Origin: Dietzia sp. NCCP-2495 | Lineage (GTDB): Bacteria; Actinomycetota; Actinomycetes; Mycobacteriales; Mycobacteriaceae | Direction: 5' to 3' | Length of the DNA: 64,000 bases | NCBI RefSeq assembly: GCF_026011735.1 | Contig: NZ_BRVN01000001.1 | Location: 392,623 to 456,622, forward strand | Shown here: piece after piece, positions 42,069 to 51,359 of the stretch | Numbering within the stretch: the first letter of the stretch is position 1 | Layout: the number at the start of each line of letters is the position of its first letter | Notes under the pieces: generated by a model | The model's database searches: none | What the model was told of the DNA's origin: nothing | The model's input: the letters and a program-made list of their open reading frames with translations, nothing else | Made by a program: the position numbers and the translations under genes

Positions 42069-43258
42069 CCGAAACACTTCCCTTCGCCACGGTAGGTGGG
42101 CCACTCGTCCACGATCGCGGGCCCCTCTGCAGTGTCGTCCACCACGAGGAGCGTGTCGAACCGCTCGCACAACTCGCCGGCCTTGGCATGGCGCCACCAG
42201 GACCGGGAACCGATCGCGACCTCACCCCGGACCGGGGTCTGGACCTCGCCCGCGCCCTCGCGACCGAGATAACGCAGCCCTGCCGGGGACGCGGGTACCG
42301 GGAGCCTGTCGGACCCGGGCACACCGGAGGCCACATATCCGCCGTAGAGGAAGGTCGTGAGCCCGCGGGCCGGGGTGCGGACGGCCGGCAGGGCGAAGAA
42401 CAGCGCGGGCCTGGGCTCGAAGGTCGTGTAGTGGTCGAACAATCCCGGGACGTACAGGCCCGAGCCGGCGGTGACCTCGGTGACCGCCGGGGCCGCCGAG
42501 CTCTCGGCGACCGAGCCCGAACCACCCGAGTTGATGATCTCCGGCGCCGCACCGGTCAGCCGTTCGATCGTCTCGGAGACCCCCTGCCGGATGTCCACCA
42601 ACCGGCGCATGGACAGCCGCTTGACCAGCCCGATCCCCCGTACGTTGTCCGGCACCCCGGCCACCTGAGCCTCGTAGAACATCGCGCCCACGACCCGGAA
42701 CCCCTTGTCCAGTGCCGCACGGACCAACGGCTCTACATCCACTGCGTCCCGCAGGGGTGATCGCCTCACCCCCAGGTGGACCGGCCCGATCCGCAGGGAG
42801 CAGTCCACATCCACACACACCCGCGCACCGCCCGCGCCGGCGTCACGGGCGATCTCGAGCTGGCGCACGTCATCCACCATCAGGGTCACCGCCGCGAGCG
42901 CCGCCGGATCGGACCCCAGCTCCCGGAGCGCCGACGTATCGACCGTGGGATAGCCCATCAGCACGTCGTCACACCCCGCGCCGACCAGCCACAACGCCTC
43001 CCGCAACGAGTACGCCATGATCCCGCGAACGGCGGCGTCACCACGCAGGTCCGGACCCAGAGCCTCACGCAGCACTCCACGTGAGCGGACGGACTTGCTG
43101 GCGATCCGGATCCTGGTCCCGGCAGCCCGACGCCGGAGGTCCCCGAGATTGGCGCGCAGGCTCGGCAGGTGTAGAGCCGCGAGGGGTGCGTCGATCCCGG
43201 CCGTGGCGGCCTCGAGATCGCGGGTCACGTCGATCGCGGACACGATTCGCTCAGGCAT
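42065..43258 (-). CDS. PLP fold-III enzyme (D-threonine aldolase / amino acid deaminase-like)
   Basis: A 397-residue enzyme with an alanine-racemase-type N-terminal barrel: the PLP lysine is likely in RIRIASKSVRSRGV, with MAYSLREALWLVGAG and the phosphate loop NSGGSGSV. The C-terminal beta domain has HAKAGELCERF, whose His and Cys resemble the metal site of D-threonine aldolase/D-serine dehydratase relatives. Annotations for this family (amino acid deaminase/aldolase) lack firm biochemical proof in actinobacteria. Starts at ATG 43258, overlapping the TetR stop by 8 nt. A similar protein (Rv1769) lies near the gulonolactone oxidase Rv1771 in M. tuberculosis. Confidence 0.85.
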   Translation of the reverse strand: MPERIVSAIDVTRDLEAATAGIDAPLAALHLPSLRANLGDLRRRAAGTRIRIASKSVRSRGVLREALGPDLRGDAAVRGIMAYSLREALWLVGAGCDDVLMGYPTVDTSALRELGSDPAALAAVTLMVDDVRQLEIARDAGAGGARVCVDVDCSLRIGPVHLGVRRSPLRDAVDVEPLVRAALDKGFRVVGAMFYEAQVAGVPDNVRGIGLVKRLSMRRLVDIRQGVSETIERLTGAAPEIINSGGSGSVAESSAAPAVTEVTAGSGLYVPGLFDHYTTFEPRPALFFALPAVRTPARGLTTFLYGGYVASGVPGSDRLPVPASPAGLRYLGREGAGEVQTPVRGEVAIGSRSWWRHAKAGELCERFDTLLVVDDTAEGPAIVDEWPTYRGEGKCFG

Positions 43259-43889
43259 CCTCGAGTGGGAGCGCGTCACGGACCACAAGATCCACGGCAT
43301 GGTGGAGCAGCCTGGCGGCCTCGTCGTCGTCACGGAGGATCTGCCACCTCTGGCCCATACCCACGACCATCGCCAGGACCACCTGGACCATCTGGTCCAG
43401 CCCCATACCCCACCGCATCCCGGCGGCGGACGCGGTGCGCTCCAACACCGACCGCACGATCGCCGCATTGGATTCCTGCTGGTCACGGGCCAGTCCCACC
43501 TCGGGCAGCCCGTAGTTGCGCAGCGAGTACGACACGATCTCGTACGTGAGCAGCTGCCTGTCCGGCGAGGCGGTGATGACGGCCCAGACGAGATCGATCG
43601 CCTCGTACAGCCGTCGGCGCAGCCCCTCCGGCCCGGCGGTACCCGAATCGAAATCGACACTGACGAACGCGCTCGCGGCCTGGTGGACCTCGAAGTTGAC
43701 CGCACCGATGAGCTCTTTGAGAAGCTCTTCCTTATCGGTGTAGCAGTAGTGGACCACGCCCAGCGACACGCCGGCGCGCTCGGCGACGCCGCGCACCGTC
43801 ACCGCCGAGAGCCCGTCGTGCTCGGCGATCTCCAGGGCCGCCTGGAGGAGTTGCGCACGGCGCTGATCGGCAGGAAGTCGTCTGGTCAC
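43251..43889 (-). CDS. TetR-family transcriptional regulator
   Basis: A 212-residue regulator. The N-terminal helix-turn-helix is RRAQLLQAALEIAEHDG followed by VTVRGVAERAGVSLGVVHYCY; the ligand-binding C-terminal domain is all-alpha and variable. It is the first gene of the PLP-M20-MFS cluster, overlapping the enzyme gene by 8 nt, and is divergent from the aldonolactone oxidase. The 205-bp gap between the two divergent units is the expected operator site. Ligand unknown. Confidence 0.92.
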   Translation of the reverse strand: MTRRLPADQRRAQLLQAALEIAEHDGLSAVTVRGVAERAGVSLGVVHYCYTDKEELLKELIGAVNFEVHQAASAFVSVDFDSGTAGPEGLRRRLYEAIDLVWAVITASPDRQLLTYEIVSYSLRNYGLPEVGLARDQQESNAAIVRSVLERTASAAGMRWGMGLDQMVQVVLAMVVGMGQRWQILRDDDEAARLLHHAVDLVVRDALPLEDA

Positions 43890-44080
43890 CCGGTCATGGT
43901 ACGACGACGACGAGTGCTCCGAGCGGGTTAACCGCGACCTCCCCCGAGGCAGGACGGGCGTAGACGTTCACGCGGGCGCCCCCGTGCAGGTACGTCGTCC
44001 AGGACGCCCCTTCTGCCCACCTTTGTGACACAGCCGGCTGACCCGCCCGCGGGCACCCACCCGGGTCGCCCGCCGCGTTG

Positions 44081-44086
44081 TACTGT
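44081..44086 (+). promoter_or_regulatory. -10 element (TACTGT) of the aldonolactone oxidase gene
   Basis: TACTGT lies 8 nt before the ATG at 44095, with no Shine-Dalgarno site, suggesting a leaderless transcript from the TetR-divergent region. Confidence 0.5.
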
Positions 44087-44094
44087 CGGGTTCC

Positions 44095-45429
44095 ATGACG
44101 ACCTCGACCGCACCGTGGACCAACTGGACCGGCAACGTCATCGCGCATCCAACCTCCCGGGTCGCCCCCACCACCGTCGCCGAGGTCACGGACACGGTGA
44201 TCGCCGCCGCCGAATCCGGCACACGCGTCAAGTGCGTCGGCGCGGGTCACTCGTTCACCCCCGCGGCGGCCACGGACGGCGTCCTCATGACACTCGACGA
44301 CCTCACCGGCATCGAGTCGATCGTCCCCACGCGCGGCGCCGACGGCCGGGTCGACGGCGCCGACGTCACGGTCTGGGCGGGGACGCGCCTGCACCGCCTC
44401 GGCCACCTGCTGTGGGATCTCGGACTGGCCCAGCCGAACCTCGGGGACTTCGCCGAGCAGTCGCTGGCGGGCGCCGTCTCGACCGGTACGCACGGAACGG
44501 GACTGGGACACCCCGGGATCCCCGCGACGGTGGTGGGACTCCAGCTCGTCACCGCGGACGGAAGCGTCCTGTCGTGTTCCCGCGACGCGAACCCCGAGGT
44601 GTTCGAGGCCGCGCGGCTGGGCATCGGCGCCCTGGGGATCATCACCAAGATGACGATCCGGTGCGTACCGGCGTTCGCCCTCCGCGCCGACGAACGTCCC
44701 TGGACTCTGTCCGCCGTCATGACGGACATGGAGGGCTTCGCACGTTCGGCGGACCACGCCGAGTTCTACTGGTTCCCCCACACCGACTCGATCAACGTCA
44801 AGCGGAACACCCGGCTCCCCGGGGACACGGAGCTCGAGCCGGTCGGCCGACTGCAGACGGCGATCAGTGACGAGTTCCTCTCCAACGAGGGCTTCGACGC
44901 GATCTGCCGGATGGCCGCGCGCCGCCCCTCCCTGGCTCCCCGCCTCAACAGGTTCACCTCTCGGGCCCTGTCCGCCCGCACTTTCACCGACCGCAGCTAC
45001 GCGGTGTTCGCCTCACCCCGCCGGGTGCGGTTCCGGGAGATGGAGTACGCCGTCCCGCTCGCCGCGGCGGGCGCGGTGCTCGGAGACATCCGGGACATGA
45101 TCGACCGCTCGGGCGTGTTGACCCCGTTCCCGATGGAGGTCCGGTTCGCCGCCGCGGACGACGTGTGGCTCTCCACCGCCCACGGCCGCGAGGTCTGCTA
45201 CATCGCCGTGCACCAGTACCACCGGATGGACCACACCGAACTGTTCCGTCAGGCCGAGGAGATCTTCCTCGCCGCCGGCGGCCGACCGCACTGGGGGAAG
45301 ATGCACACCCGAACCGCCGAAGACCTCTCGGCGATGGTCGGGCGTTTCGACGACTTCGTCGCCGTGCGGGACCGGCTCGACCCCGACCGGGTCTTCGGCA
45401 ACGTCTACACGGAGCGGGTTCTCCCCTGA
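44095..45429 (+). CDS. FAD-linked aldonolactone oxidase (D-arabinono/L-gulono-1,4-lactone type, Rv1771-like)
   Basis: A 444-residue oxidoreductase of the vanillyl-alcohol-oxidase fold. FAD-binding half: VKCVGAGHSFTPAAATDG, where the His following Gly is the usual flavin-linked or flavin-contacting histidine, and STGTHGTGLGHPGI. The C-terminal substrate-binding (ALO) domain ends in RPHWGKMHTR and DRVFGNVYTERVL, the catalytic-site signature of gulonolactone oxidases. Reaction: oxidation of an aldono-1,4-lactone, giving an ascorbate-like product. Divergent from the TetR cluster; in M. tuberculosis a relative of the PLP enzyme is encoded nearby. Confidence 0.88.
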   Translation: MTTSTAPWTNWTGNVIAHPTSRVAPTTVAEVTDTVIAAAESGTRVKCVGAGHSFTPAAATDGVLMTLDDLTGIESIVPTRGADGRVDGADVTVWAGTRLHRLGHLLWDLGLAQPNLGDFAEQSLAGAVSTGTHGTGLGHPGIPATVVGLQLVTADGSVLSCSRDANPEVFEAARLGIGALGIITKMTIRCVPAFALRADERPWTLSAVMTDMEGFARSADHAEFYWFPHTDSINVKRNTRLPGDTELEPVGRLQTAISDEFLSNEGFDAICRMAARRPSLAPRLNRFTSRALSARTFTDRSYAVFASPRRVRFREMEYAVPLAAAGAVLGDIRDMIDRSGVLTPFPMEVRFAAADDVWLSTAHGREVCYIAVHQYHRMDHTELFRQAEEIFLAAGGRPHWGKMHTRTAEDLSAMVGRFDDFVAVRDRLDPDRVFGNVYTERVLP

Positions 45430-45529
45430 CCCCTCGAGACCTCTGATTCCGTACCCTGTGCCGTACCGGCGGGTATCCGCCCTCATCACCAACGGTCCAA
45501 ATCTCCCCTCACCCGACGAAGGAGAACCC

Positions 45530-46219
45530 GTGCCAGACCGCGACGAGTCACAGTCCCCGATCTCCGGCCCGGCAGCCGGTCTGATCACCGCCGCCCTCCG
45601 GCGGGCGATCCGACTCCAGTCGGGGACGGCCAAGGCGTACGTCCGCAAACTCCGCGAGGACCATCCTGATGAGAGCCCGGCCCGGATCCGGGAGCGGGTG
45701 GACACCCTGTTCCTCGGGGCCGTCACCGCTTCCGGCGCCGCCGTGGGCAGCACCGCTGCGATCCCCGGCATCGGCACCATCGCCGCCTTCGGCGCGATCG
45801 GTGCCGAATCGGTGCTCTTCCTCGAGGCCACGGCGTTCTACACGCTCGCTGTGGCCGAGGTGCACGGCCTCGACGTGCACAGCAGCGAGCACGAGGAACT
45901 CCTGGTCATGACGGTCATGCTCGGCGCCTCCGGGACCGCACTGCTGGCCAACGCAGTCGGCTCCTCCGCAGGATCCGCCAAGAACGTCTCCCTCGCGAGC
46001 AGGGCGCTGCGGATCCCCGGGCTCGCCGAGATCAACAAGCGGATGCTCAACCGCTTCGTCCGGAAGTTCGCCGTGAAGAAGGCGGGCCTCGCCCTGGGCA
46101 AACTCGCCCCCGCCGGGGTCGGTGCCGTCGTCGGTGGGTGGGGCAACCGTAAGCTCGGTCGGACGGTCGTGGAGACCGCCGACGCCACATTCGGTGCTCC
46201 GCCCGGCGAGTGGTCATAA
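45530..46219 (+). CDS. EcsC-family-like hypothetical protein
   Basis: A 229-residue protein. Residues about 60-110 form a glycine- and alanine-rich hydrophobic segment (SGAAVGSTAAIPGIGTIAAF and AESVLFLEATAFYTLAVAE) and a second lies at 120-150; the C-terminal 70 residues are basic (RFVRKFAVKKAG). This matches the general look of EcsC-type proteins. GTG at 45530 has GAAGGAG five nt upstream. It precedes kgd by 137 nt on the same strand. Function unknown; membrane association likely. Confidence 0.65.
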   Translation: MPDRDESQSPISGPAAGLITAALRRAIRLQSGTAKAYVRKLREDHPDESPARIRERVDTLFLGAVTASGAAVGSTAAIPGIGTIAAFGAIGAESVLFLEATAFYTLAVAEVHGLDVHSSEHEELLVMTVMLGASGTALLANAVGSSAGSAKNVSLASRALRIPGLAEINKRMLNRFVRKFAVKKAGLALGKLAPAGVGAVVGGWGNRKLGRTVVETADATFGAPPGEWS

Positions 46220-46295
46220 CAGGTGAACCCCGGATGATCACTCGACGACATCCCCCTGTCAGGTGAGATCGAGAACCCCGCGCGGGCAGAAGGTC

Positions 46296-46301
46296 TAGCC
46301 T
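46296..46301 (+). promoter_or_regulatory. Possible -10 element (TAGCCT) of kgd
   Basis: TAGCCT would start transcription about 50 nt before the GTG of kgd. No firm -35 is visible. Confidence 0.45.
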
Positions 46302-46356
46302 GGGAGTCATTCGGCGTGTGAAACCCAACACAGAACGAGAGAGGCCCCCCAGCATC

Positions 46357-49300
46357 GTGAGCAACACCGTCTCACAGTTCGGACAGAACCAGTGGCTCGT
46401 CGACGAAATGTACGAGCGTTACACCAAGGACCCGTCCTCCGTGGACAGCTCCTGGCACGAGTACTTCGAGGCCAACCCGGAGGCCGCCTCCGCCTCCGCC
46501 TCCGGGAAGAACTCGACGGGCGGCGCCCGGGCGACGTCCGGTCCAGCTCGGACCACCGAGGCCGCAACGAAGGGAGCCGACGGCGACGCGGCACCGTCCG
46601 CCCCCAGCGGGACCCCGGCCACCAACCGCGCCGATAAGCCCCAGACCTCGCGGGAGGGCTCCGGTACCGCTCCCGTCCGCACCCCGGAGACCCGGAACAA
46701 GCCGGACGCCCCGGCCCCGAAGAAGCCCGTCCGCCCGGACTACTCGCCGCCGGCCGAGCCGGAGAGCGCTGTGCTACGGGGACCTGCCGCCGCGATCGTC
46801 AAGAACATGAACGCGTCACTGACGCTGCCCACGGCGACCTCTGTCCGCGCCGTGCCAGCCAAGCTCATGATCGACAACCGCGTCGTGATCAACAACCACC
46901 TCAAGCGCACGCGTGGTGGAAAGATCTCGTTCACGCACCTCATCGGGTACGCCATGGTGCAGGCCGTCAAGGCCTACCCCAACATGAACAACCACTACGC
47001 TGAGGTCGACGGCAAGCCGAACTCCGTCACCCCGAACGGGATAAACCTCGGCCTGGCGATCGACATGAAGACCAAGGCGGGCCGCAGCCTGGTCGTGGCC
47101 GCGATCAAGAACTGCGAGAAGCTCGACTTCCGCGGATTCCTCAACGCCTATGAGGACATCGTCGCCCGTGCCCGCGTCGGCAAGCTGACGATGGACGACT
47201 TCTCTGGTGTCACCATCTCCCTGACCAACCCGGGTGGCATCGGCACCGTCCACTCGGTCCCGCGCCTGACCGTCGGCCAGGGCGCCATCCTCGGTGTGGG
47301 TGCAATGGAGTACCCGGCCGAGTTCCAGGGCGCGAGCGACGAGCAGCTGGCGAAGAACGCCGTCGGCAAGATCACCACGCTCACCTCGACCTACGACCAC
47401 CGCGTCATCCAGGGCGCGGAGTCGGGCGAGTTCCTCCGTGAGATCCACCGCCTCCTCATCGACGACACGTTCTACGACGAGATCTTCACCTCGCTGGCGA
47501 TCCCGTATGAGCCGGTCCGCTGGCGCCAGGACATCACCGACCCCCGCGTCGACAAGGACGCCCGCGTCCTCGAGTTGATCGCCGCCTACCGCAACCGCGG
47601 ACATCTCATGGCGGACATCGATCCGCTCGACGGGATGCACGCCCAGCGTCGCCGTACGTTCCACCCCGACCTGGACGTGAACTCCCACGAGCTCACCCTC
47701 TGGGACCTCGATCGGGAGTTCTCGGTCGGCGGTTTCGTCGGCAGGGACCGCATGAAGCTGCGCGACGTCCTGTCGGCACTCCGGGCGGCCTACTGTCGCA
47801 AGATCGGCGTCGAGTACACCCACATCCTCGAGAACGAGCAGCGCAACTGGCTGCAAGACCGTCTCGAGGGTGTCGACGACAAGCCGACCGTCGCCGAGCA
47901 GAAGTACATCCTGTCGAAGGTCAATGCCGCCGAGGCCTTCGAGACCTTCCTCCAGACCAAGTACGTCGGCCAGAAGCGCTTCTCGCTCGAGGGCGCGGAG
48001 TCCGTCATCCCGATGATGGACGCGGTCATCGACGAGGCCGCCGAATTCGGTCTCGACGAGGTCGTCATCGGCATGCCCCACCGTGGCCGCCTCAACGTGC
48101 TGGCCAACATCGTGGGCAAGCCTTACCGCACGGTCTTCACCGAGTTCGAGGGCAACATGGACCCCTCGGCCGCCCACGGTTCGGGCGACGTGAAGTACCA
48201 CCTCGGTGCCGAGGGCATCCAGTACCAGATGTTCGGCGACAACGAGATCAAGGTCTCGCTCACCGCCAACCCCTCGCATCTCGAGGCCGTGGACCCCGTA
48301 CTCGAGGGCATCGTTCGCGCCAAGCAGGACCTCATCGAGGACGAGGAGTGGCGTCTGGAGTACCCGGTCGTCCCGCTCATGCTCCACGGTGACGCGGCGT
48401 TCGCCGGCCAGGGCGTCGTGGCCGAGACGCTCAACCTCTCGCTGATCGACGGCTACCGCACCGGCGGCACGATCCACATCGTGGTCAACAACCAGATCGG
48501 CTTCACCACCGCACCCGAGGCGGGCCGGTCGAGCCAGTACTGCACCGACGTCGCCAAGATGGTCGGCGCGCCGATCTTCCACGTCAACGGTGACGACCCG
48601 GAGGCCTGCGTCCGCGTGGCGCGCCTCGCGATGGACTTCCGCCAGGCGTTCAAGAAGGACGTCGTGATCGACCTCGTCTGCTACCGCCGCCGTGGCCACA
48701 ACGAGGCCGACGACCCGTCGATGACGCAGCCGCGGATGTACGAGGTGATCGACGGCAAGAAGAGCGTCCGTCAGTCGTACACCGAAGATCTCGTCGGTCG
48801 TGGCGACATCACCGAGAAGGAAGCGGACAACGCGCTCCGCGACTTCCAGGGCCAGCTCGAGCGGGTGTTCAACGAGGTCCGGGAGCTCGAGAAGCACCCG
48901 GTCAAGGCCTCGCAGTCGATCGAGCCGGACCAGCCGCTCCCCCGCGTCGTCACGTCGATCGACGAGTCCGTCGTCCACGCCATCGGCGACGCGTTCGGCA
49001 ACCTGCCCGAGGGATTCCACATCCACCCGCGCGTCAAGCCGGTCTACGAGGCCCGCCAGAAGATGGCCTACAACGGCAACATCGACTGGGCGTTCGCCGA
49101 ACTGCTGGCCATCGGGTCACTGACACTGGAGGGCCGCACGGTCCGCCTCACCGGTCAGGACTCGCAGCGCGGTACCTTCACGCAGCGCCACGTCGCGATC
49201 GTCGACAAGACCACGGCCGAGACCTATTCGCCGCTCCAGCACCTGGACGGCGCCGAGGGCCGGTTCGAGGTGTGGAACTCCGCCCTCACCGAGTACGCGG

Positions 49301-50115
49301 GTCTCGGCTTCGAGTACGGCTACTCGGTCGGCGACCCCGAGGCACTCGTCATGTGGGAGGCCCAGTTCGGCGACTTCGTCAACGGCGCCCAGACCATCAT
49401 CGACGAGTACATCTCGTCCGGTGAGGCCAAGTGGGGCCAGAAGTCCTCGGTCACGCTGCTGCTGCCGCACGGCCACGAGGGCATGGGCCCGGACCACACC
49501 TCCGGCCGCATCGAGCGCTTCCTCCAGCTGTGCGCCGAGGGCTCGATGACCGTCGCCCAGCCGTCCACGCCGGCGAACTACTTCCACCTCATGCGACGCC
49601 ATGCCACCGGTATCAAGCGTCCGCAGGTGGTGTTCACGCCCAAGTCGATGCTGCGCAACAAGAAGGCCGTCAGCCCCGTCTCCGACTTCACCTCGGGCAA
49701 GTTCCGCTCGGTCATCGACGACCAGGTGTTCGTCGACGGCAGCAGCGACCCGAGCAAGGTCAAGACCATGCTGCTGGTCTCCGGCAAGCTCTACTACGAG
49801 CTCGCCGCGCGTCGGGACAAGGACGAGCGGGACGACATCGCGATCGTCCGCCTGGAGCAGCTCCACCCGATCCCGCACCGTCGCCTGCGCGAGGCGCTGG
49901 ACCGCTACCCGAACCTCTCGGAGGTGCGGTGGGTCCAGGAGGAGCCGGCCAACCAGGGTGCGTGGAGCTTCCTCGCCCTGGAGTTGCCCGAGCGGATCGA
50001 CGACTTCCCGCGCCTCAAGCGCGTCTCGCGTCGCCCCATGGCCGCCACCTCGACCGGACTGAGCAAGGTCCACGCCGTCGAGCAGAAGGCCCTGGTCGAC
50101 GAGGCGTTCGCCTGA
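46357..50115 (+). CDS. kgd: Multifunctional 2-oxoglutarate decarboxylase / 2-oxoglutarate dehydrogenase E1-E2 (Kgd/OdhA)
   Basis: A 1252-residue thiamine-diphosphate enzyme of the TCA cycle in mycolic-acid actinobacteria (Rv1248c, OdhA). Order: about 40-residue N-terminal motif ([16 protein letters not shown]), a Pro/Ala/Thr linker, a succinyltransferase-like E2 domain (about 120-340; catalytic histidine in [13 protein letters not shown]), and the E1 domain with [15 protein letters not shown] and ThDP-binding [18 protein letters not shown]...NNQIGF. It lacks a lipoyl domain, as expected for a form that borrows the lipoyl domain of pyruvate dehydrogenase. GTG at 46357 has GAGAGAGG upstream. 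Activity is normally controlled by the FHA protein GarA/OdhI, not in this window. Confidence 0.97.
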   Translation: MSNTVSQFGQNQWLVDEMYERYTKDPSSVDSSWHEYFEANPEAASASASGKNSTGGARATSGPARTTEAATKGADGDAAPSAPSGTPATNRADKPQTSREGSGTAPVRTPETRNKPDAPAPKKPVRPDYSPPAEPESAVLRGPAAAIVKNMNASLTLPTATSVRAVPAKLMIDNRVVINNHLKRTRGGKISFTHLIGYAMVQAVKAYPNMNNHYAEVDGKPNSVTPNGINLGLAIDMKTKAGRSLVVAAIKNCEKLDFRGFLNAYEDIVARARVGKLTMDDFSGVTISLTNPGGIGTVHSVPRLTVGQGAILGVGAMEYPAEFQGASDEQLAKNAVGKITTLTSTYDHRVIQGAESGEFLREIHRLLIDDTFYDEIFTSLAIPYEPVRWRQDITDPRVDKDARVLELIAAYRNRGHLMADIDPLDGMHAQRRRTFHPDLDVNSHELTLWDLDREFSVGGFVGRDRMKLRDVLSALRAAYCRKIGVEYTHILENEQRNWLQDRLEGVDDKPTVAEQKYILSKVNAAEAFETFLQTKYVGQKRFSLEGAESVIPMMDAVIDEAAEFGLDEVVIGMPHRGRLNVLANIVGKPYRTVFTEFEGNMDPSAAHGSGDVKYHLGAEGIQYQMFGDNEIKVSLTANPSHLEAVDPVLEGIVRAKQDLIEDEEWRLEYPVVPLMLHGDAAFAGQGVVAETLNLSLIDGYRTGGTIHIVVNNQIGFTTAPEAGRSSQYCTDVAKMVGAPIFHVNGDDPEACVRVARLAMDFRQAFKKDVVIDLVCYRRRGHNEADDPSMTQPRMYEVIDGKKSVRQSYTEDLVGRGDITEKEADNALRDFQGQLERVFNEVRELEKHPVKASQSIEPDQPLPRVVTSIDESVVHAIGDAFGNLPEGFHIHPRVKPVYEARQKMAYNGNIDWAFAELLAIGSLTLEGRTVRLTGQDSQRGTFTQRHVAIVDKTTAETYSPLQHLDGAEGRFEVWNSALTEYAGLGFEYGYSVGDPEALVMWEAQFGDFVNGAQTIIDEYISSGEAKWGQKSSVTLLLPHGHEGMGPDHTSGRIERFLQLCAEGSMTVAQPSTPANYFHLMRRHATGIKRPQVVFTPKSMLRNKKAVSPVSDFTSGKFRSVIDDQVFVDGSSDPSKVKTMLLVSGKLYYELAARRDKDERDDIAIVRLEQLHPIPHRRLREALDRYPNLSEVRWVQEEPANQGAWSFLALELPERIDDFPRLKRVSRRPMAATSTGLSKVHAVEQKALVDEAFA

Positions 50116-50130
50116 TCAGCACCTGACACC

Positions 50131-50163
50131 TCGAAGGGCCCGTCCGATGGACGGGCCCTTCGA
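50131..50163. terminator. Perfect hairpin terminator between kgd and lpqZ-like gene
   Basis: A 15-bp perfect stem (TCGAAGGGCCCGTCC with its complement) and a 3-nt loop (GAT) sit 15 nt after the kgd stop. It separates convergent genes; no long T-tract follows. Confidence 0.75.
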
Positions 50164-50208
50164 CGTTGGTAGAGGGCGGGTGTCGTGGAGGATCGATCTA
50201 CTGAGAAT

Positions 50209-50297
50209 GTCCTGCGAATCAGGCCAGGTCAGCCCTGCGCAGGCCAGCTCACGCCAGCCCAGCGCACACCAGCGCACGTCATTCCAGCGCAGGCCGG
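50209..50297. repeat. Degenerate short repeats (CCAGCGCA/GCCAG-type) after kgd
   Basis: About 90 bp between the kgd terminator and the lpqZ-like stop are made of imperfect short motifs such as CAGGCCAG, CCAGCCCAGCGCA, CCAGCGCACG and CCAGCGCAGGCC. No gene or hairpin stands out; it is low-complexity sequence of unknown role. Confidence 0.5.
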
Positions 50298-50298
50298 C

Positions 50299-51213
50299 TC
50301 AGTAGCCGTGTTCGTCCAGCCAGAAGTTGGCCAACGCGACCGGTGAGGCCGTGCCGACATCGACGCCCACCAACAGTTCGCGGACATCGGCATCGGTCAG
50401 CTCACCGCTGATCCTGTTGACCAGATCCAGCTGGTCCTCCGTCAACGAGCCCTTCCGGAACACCGGGATGATGTTCTGGGCGGTGATCGCCTCGTCGTCG
50501 TCGTCCAACATCACCAGGTCCGCCTCGTCCAGGATCGGATCCGACGATCGGACCACTCCGACACCGACCGCGCCACTGCGCAGGGCGTCGCGCACGGTTC
50601 CCGGATTCGACCCGAGCGGCACCCGTGCCGCGAAGCCGCAGTCATACGCCTCACCGACCGCGCGGGACAGTTCCTGATCCGCCAGGACCTCGGGCCTGGC
50701 ACCGAGCGTGAGGGTGCCACACCGCCCGGCCAGATCGGACATCACCGACAGACCCATCTGCTCGGACGTGTTCTCCGAGACCACGTACGCCGGCGCGTCC
50801 TCGGCCGGAGCCGGGTCTCCCGCCGTGACCCCTTCGGGCAGCGCCGCGACCATGGCCGGGTAGACCTCGTCCGCGGCCACGGCCGTCGACGACGGATCGA
50901 ACATGCGCAACAGCTCACCGGTGAAGCCGACGGTGAACGTCGCCTCCCCCGACGCCACCGCATCGACGACCTCGGCCTCGGTTCCGGACTGGGGACGGTT
51001 CTCCACCCGCCAGCCCTGACGGACCAGCGCATTACCGTAGATGTGACCGATGATCTCGGCCTCGGCGAACGACGCGGTCTCGATGATCACCAGCGGGGAG
51101 TCCTCGTGCGCCGGAACGATCGACGACTGCGCCTGACAGCCCGTCAGCGCCACTGCGGCGACCGCCGCCGACACGACCGTCCGCCACCCAGTCCGTCTCC
51201 ACGACCGCCGCAT
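50299..51213 (-). CDS. lpqZ: Substrate-binding lipoprotein of glycine-betaine/osmoprotectant type (LpqZ-like)
   Basis: A 304-residue lipoprotein. The signal peptide MRRSWRRTGWRTVVSAAVA ends in the lipobox ALTGC with Cys26. The mature part has the OpuAC-type start (VIIETASFAEAEIIGHIYGNALVRQGW, in part), GTVRDALRSGAVGVGVVRSSDPI and a C-terminal DLVNRISGELTDADVR segment. Such proteins bind glycine betaine, choline or carnitine for ABC uptake, but no permease or ATPase gene is nearby, as for Rv1244. ATG at 51213 is preferred because it begins the signal peptide; a GTG 24 nt upstream is also in frame. Confidence 0.85.
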   Translation of the reverse strand: MRRSWRRTGWRTVVSAAVAAVALTGCQAQSSIVPAHEDSPLVIIETASFAEAEIIGHIYGNALVRQGWRVENRPQSGTEAEVVDAVASGEATFTVGFTGELLRMFDPSSTAVAADEVYPAMVAALPEGVTAGDPAPAEDAPAYVVSENTSEQMGLSVMSDLAGRCGTLTLGARPEVLADQELSRAVGEAYDCGFAARVPLGSNPGTVRDALRSGAVGVGVVRSSDPILDEADLVMLDDDDEAITAQNIIPVFRKGSLTEDQLDLVNRISGELTDADVRELLVGVDVGTASPVALANFWLDEHGY

Positions 51214-51359
51214 CCGACCACACTCTCTTCTCGTCACACCGTGCCCACGCCCACGCGCGGCACTCCCGGATTCTCATTCTCCCAGCCCCGGCCCCGGATC
51301 GTCACGCCGCGTCCCGGGGTGGCGGCTACTGTCTAACCTGATCTGCGAAAGGAGCGCCG

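Noticed and set aside
46816..49026. 736-codon minus-strand open frame inside kgd
   Set aside because: It mirrors the kgd coding frame, is Val/Asp/His/Leu-rich without domains, and lacks a start signal; kgd has full catalytic motifs.
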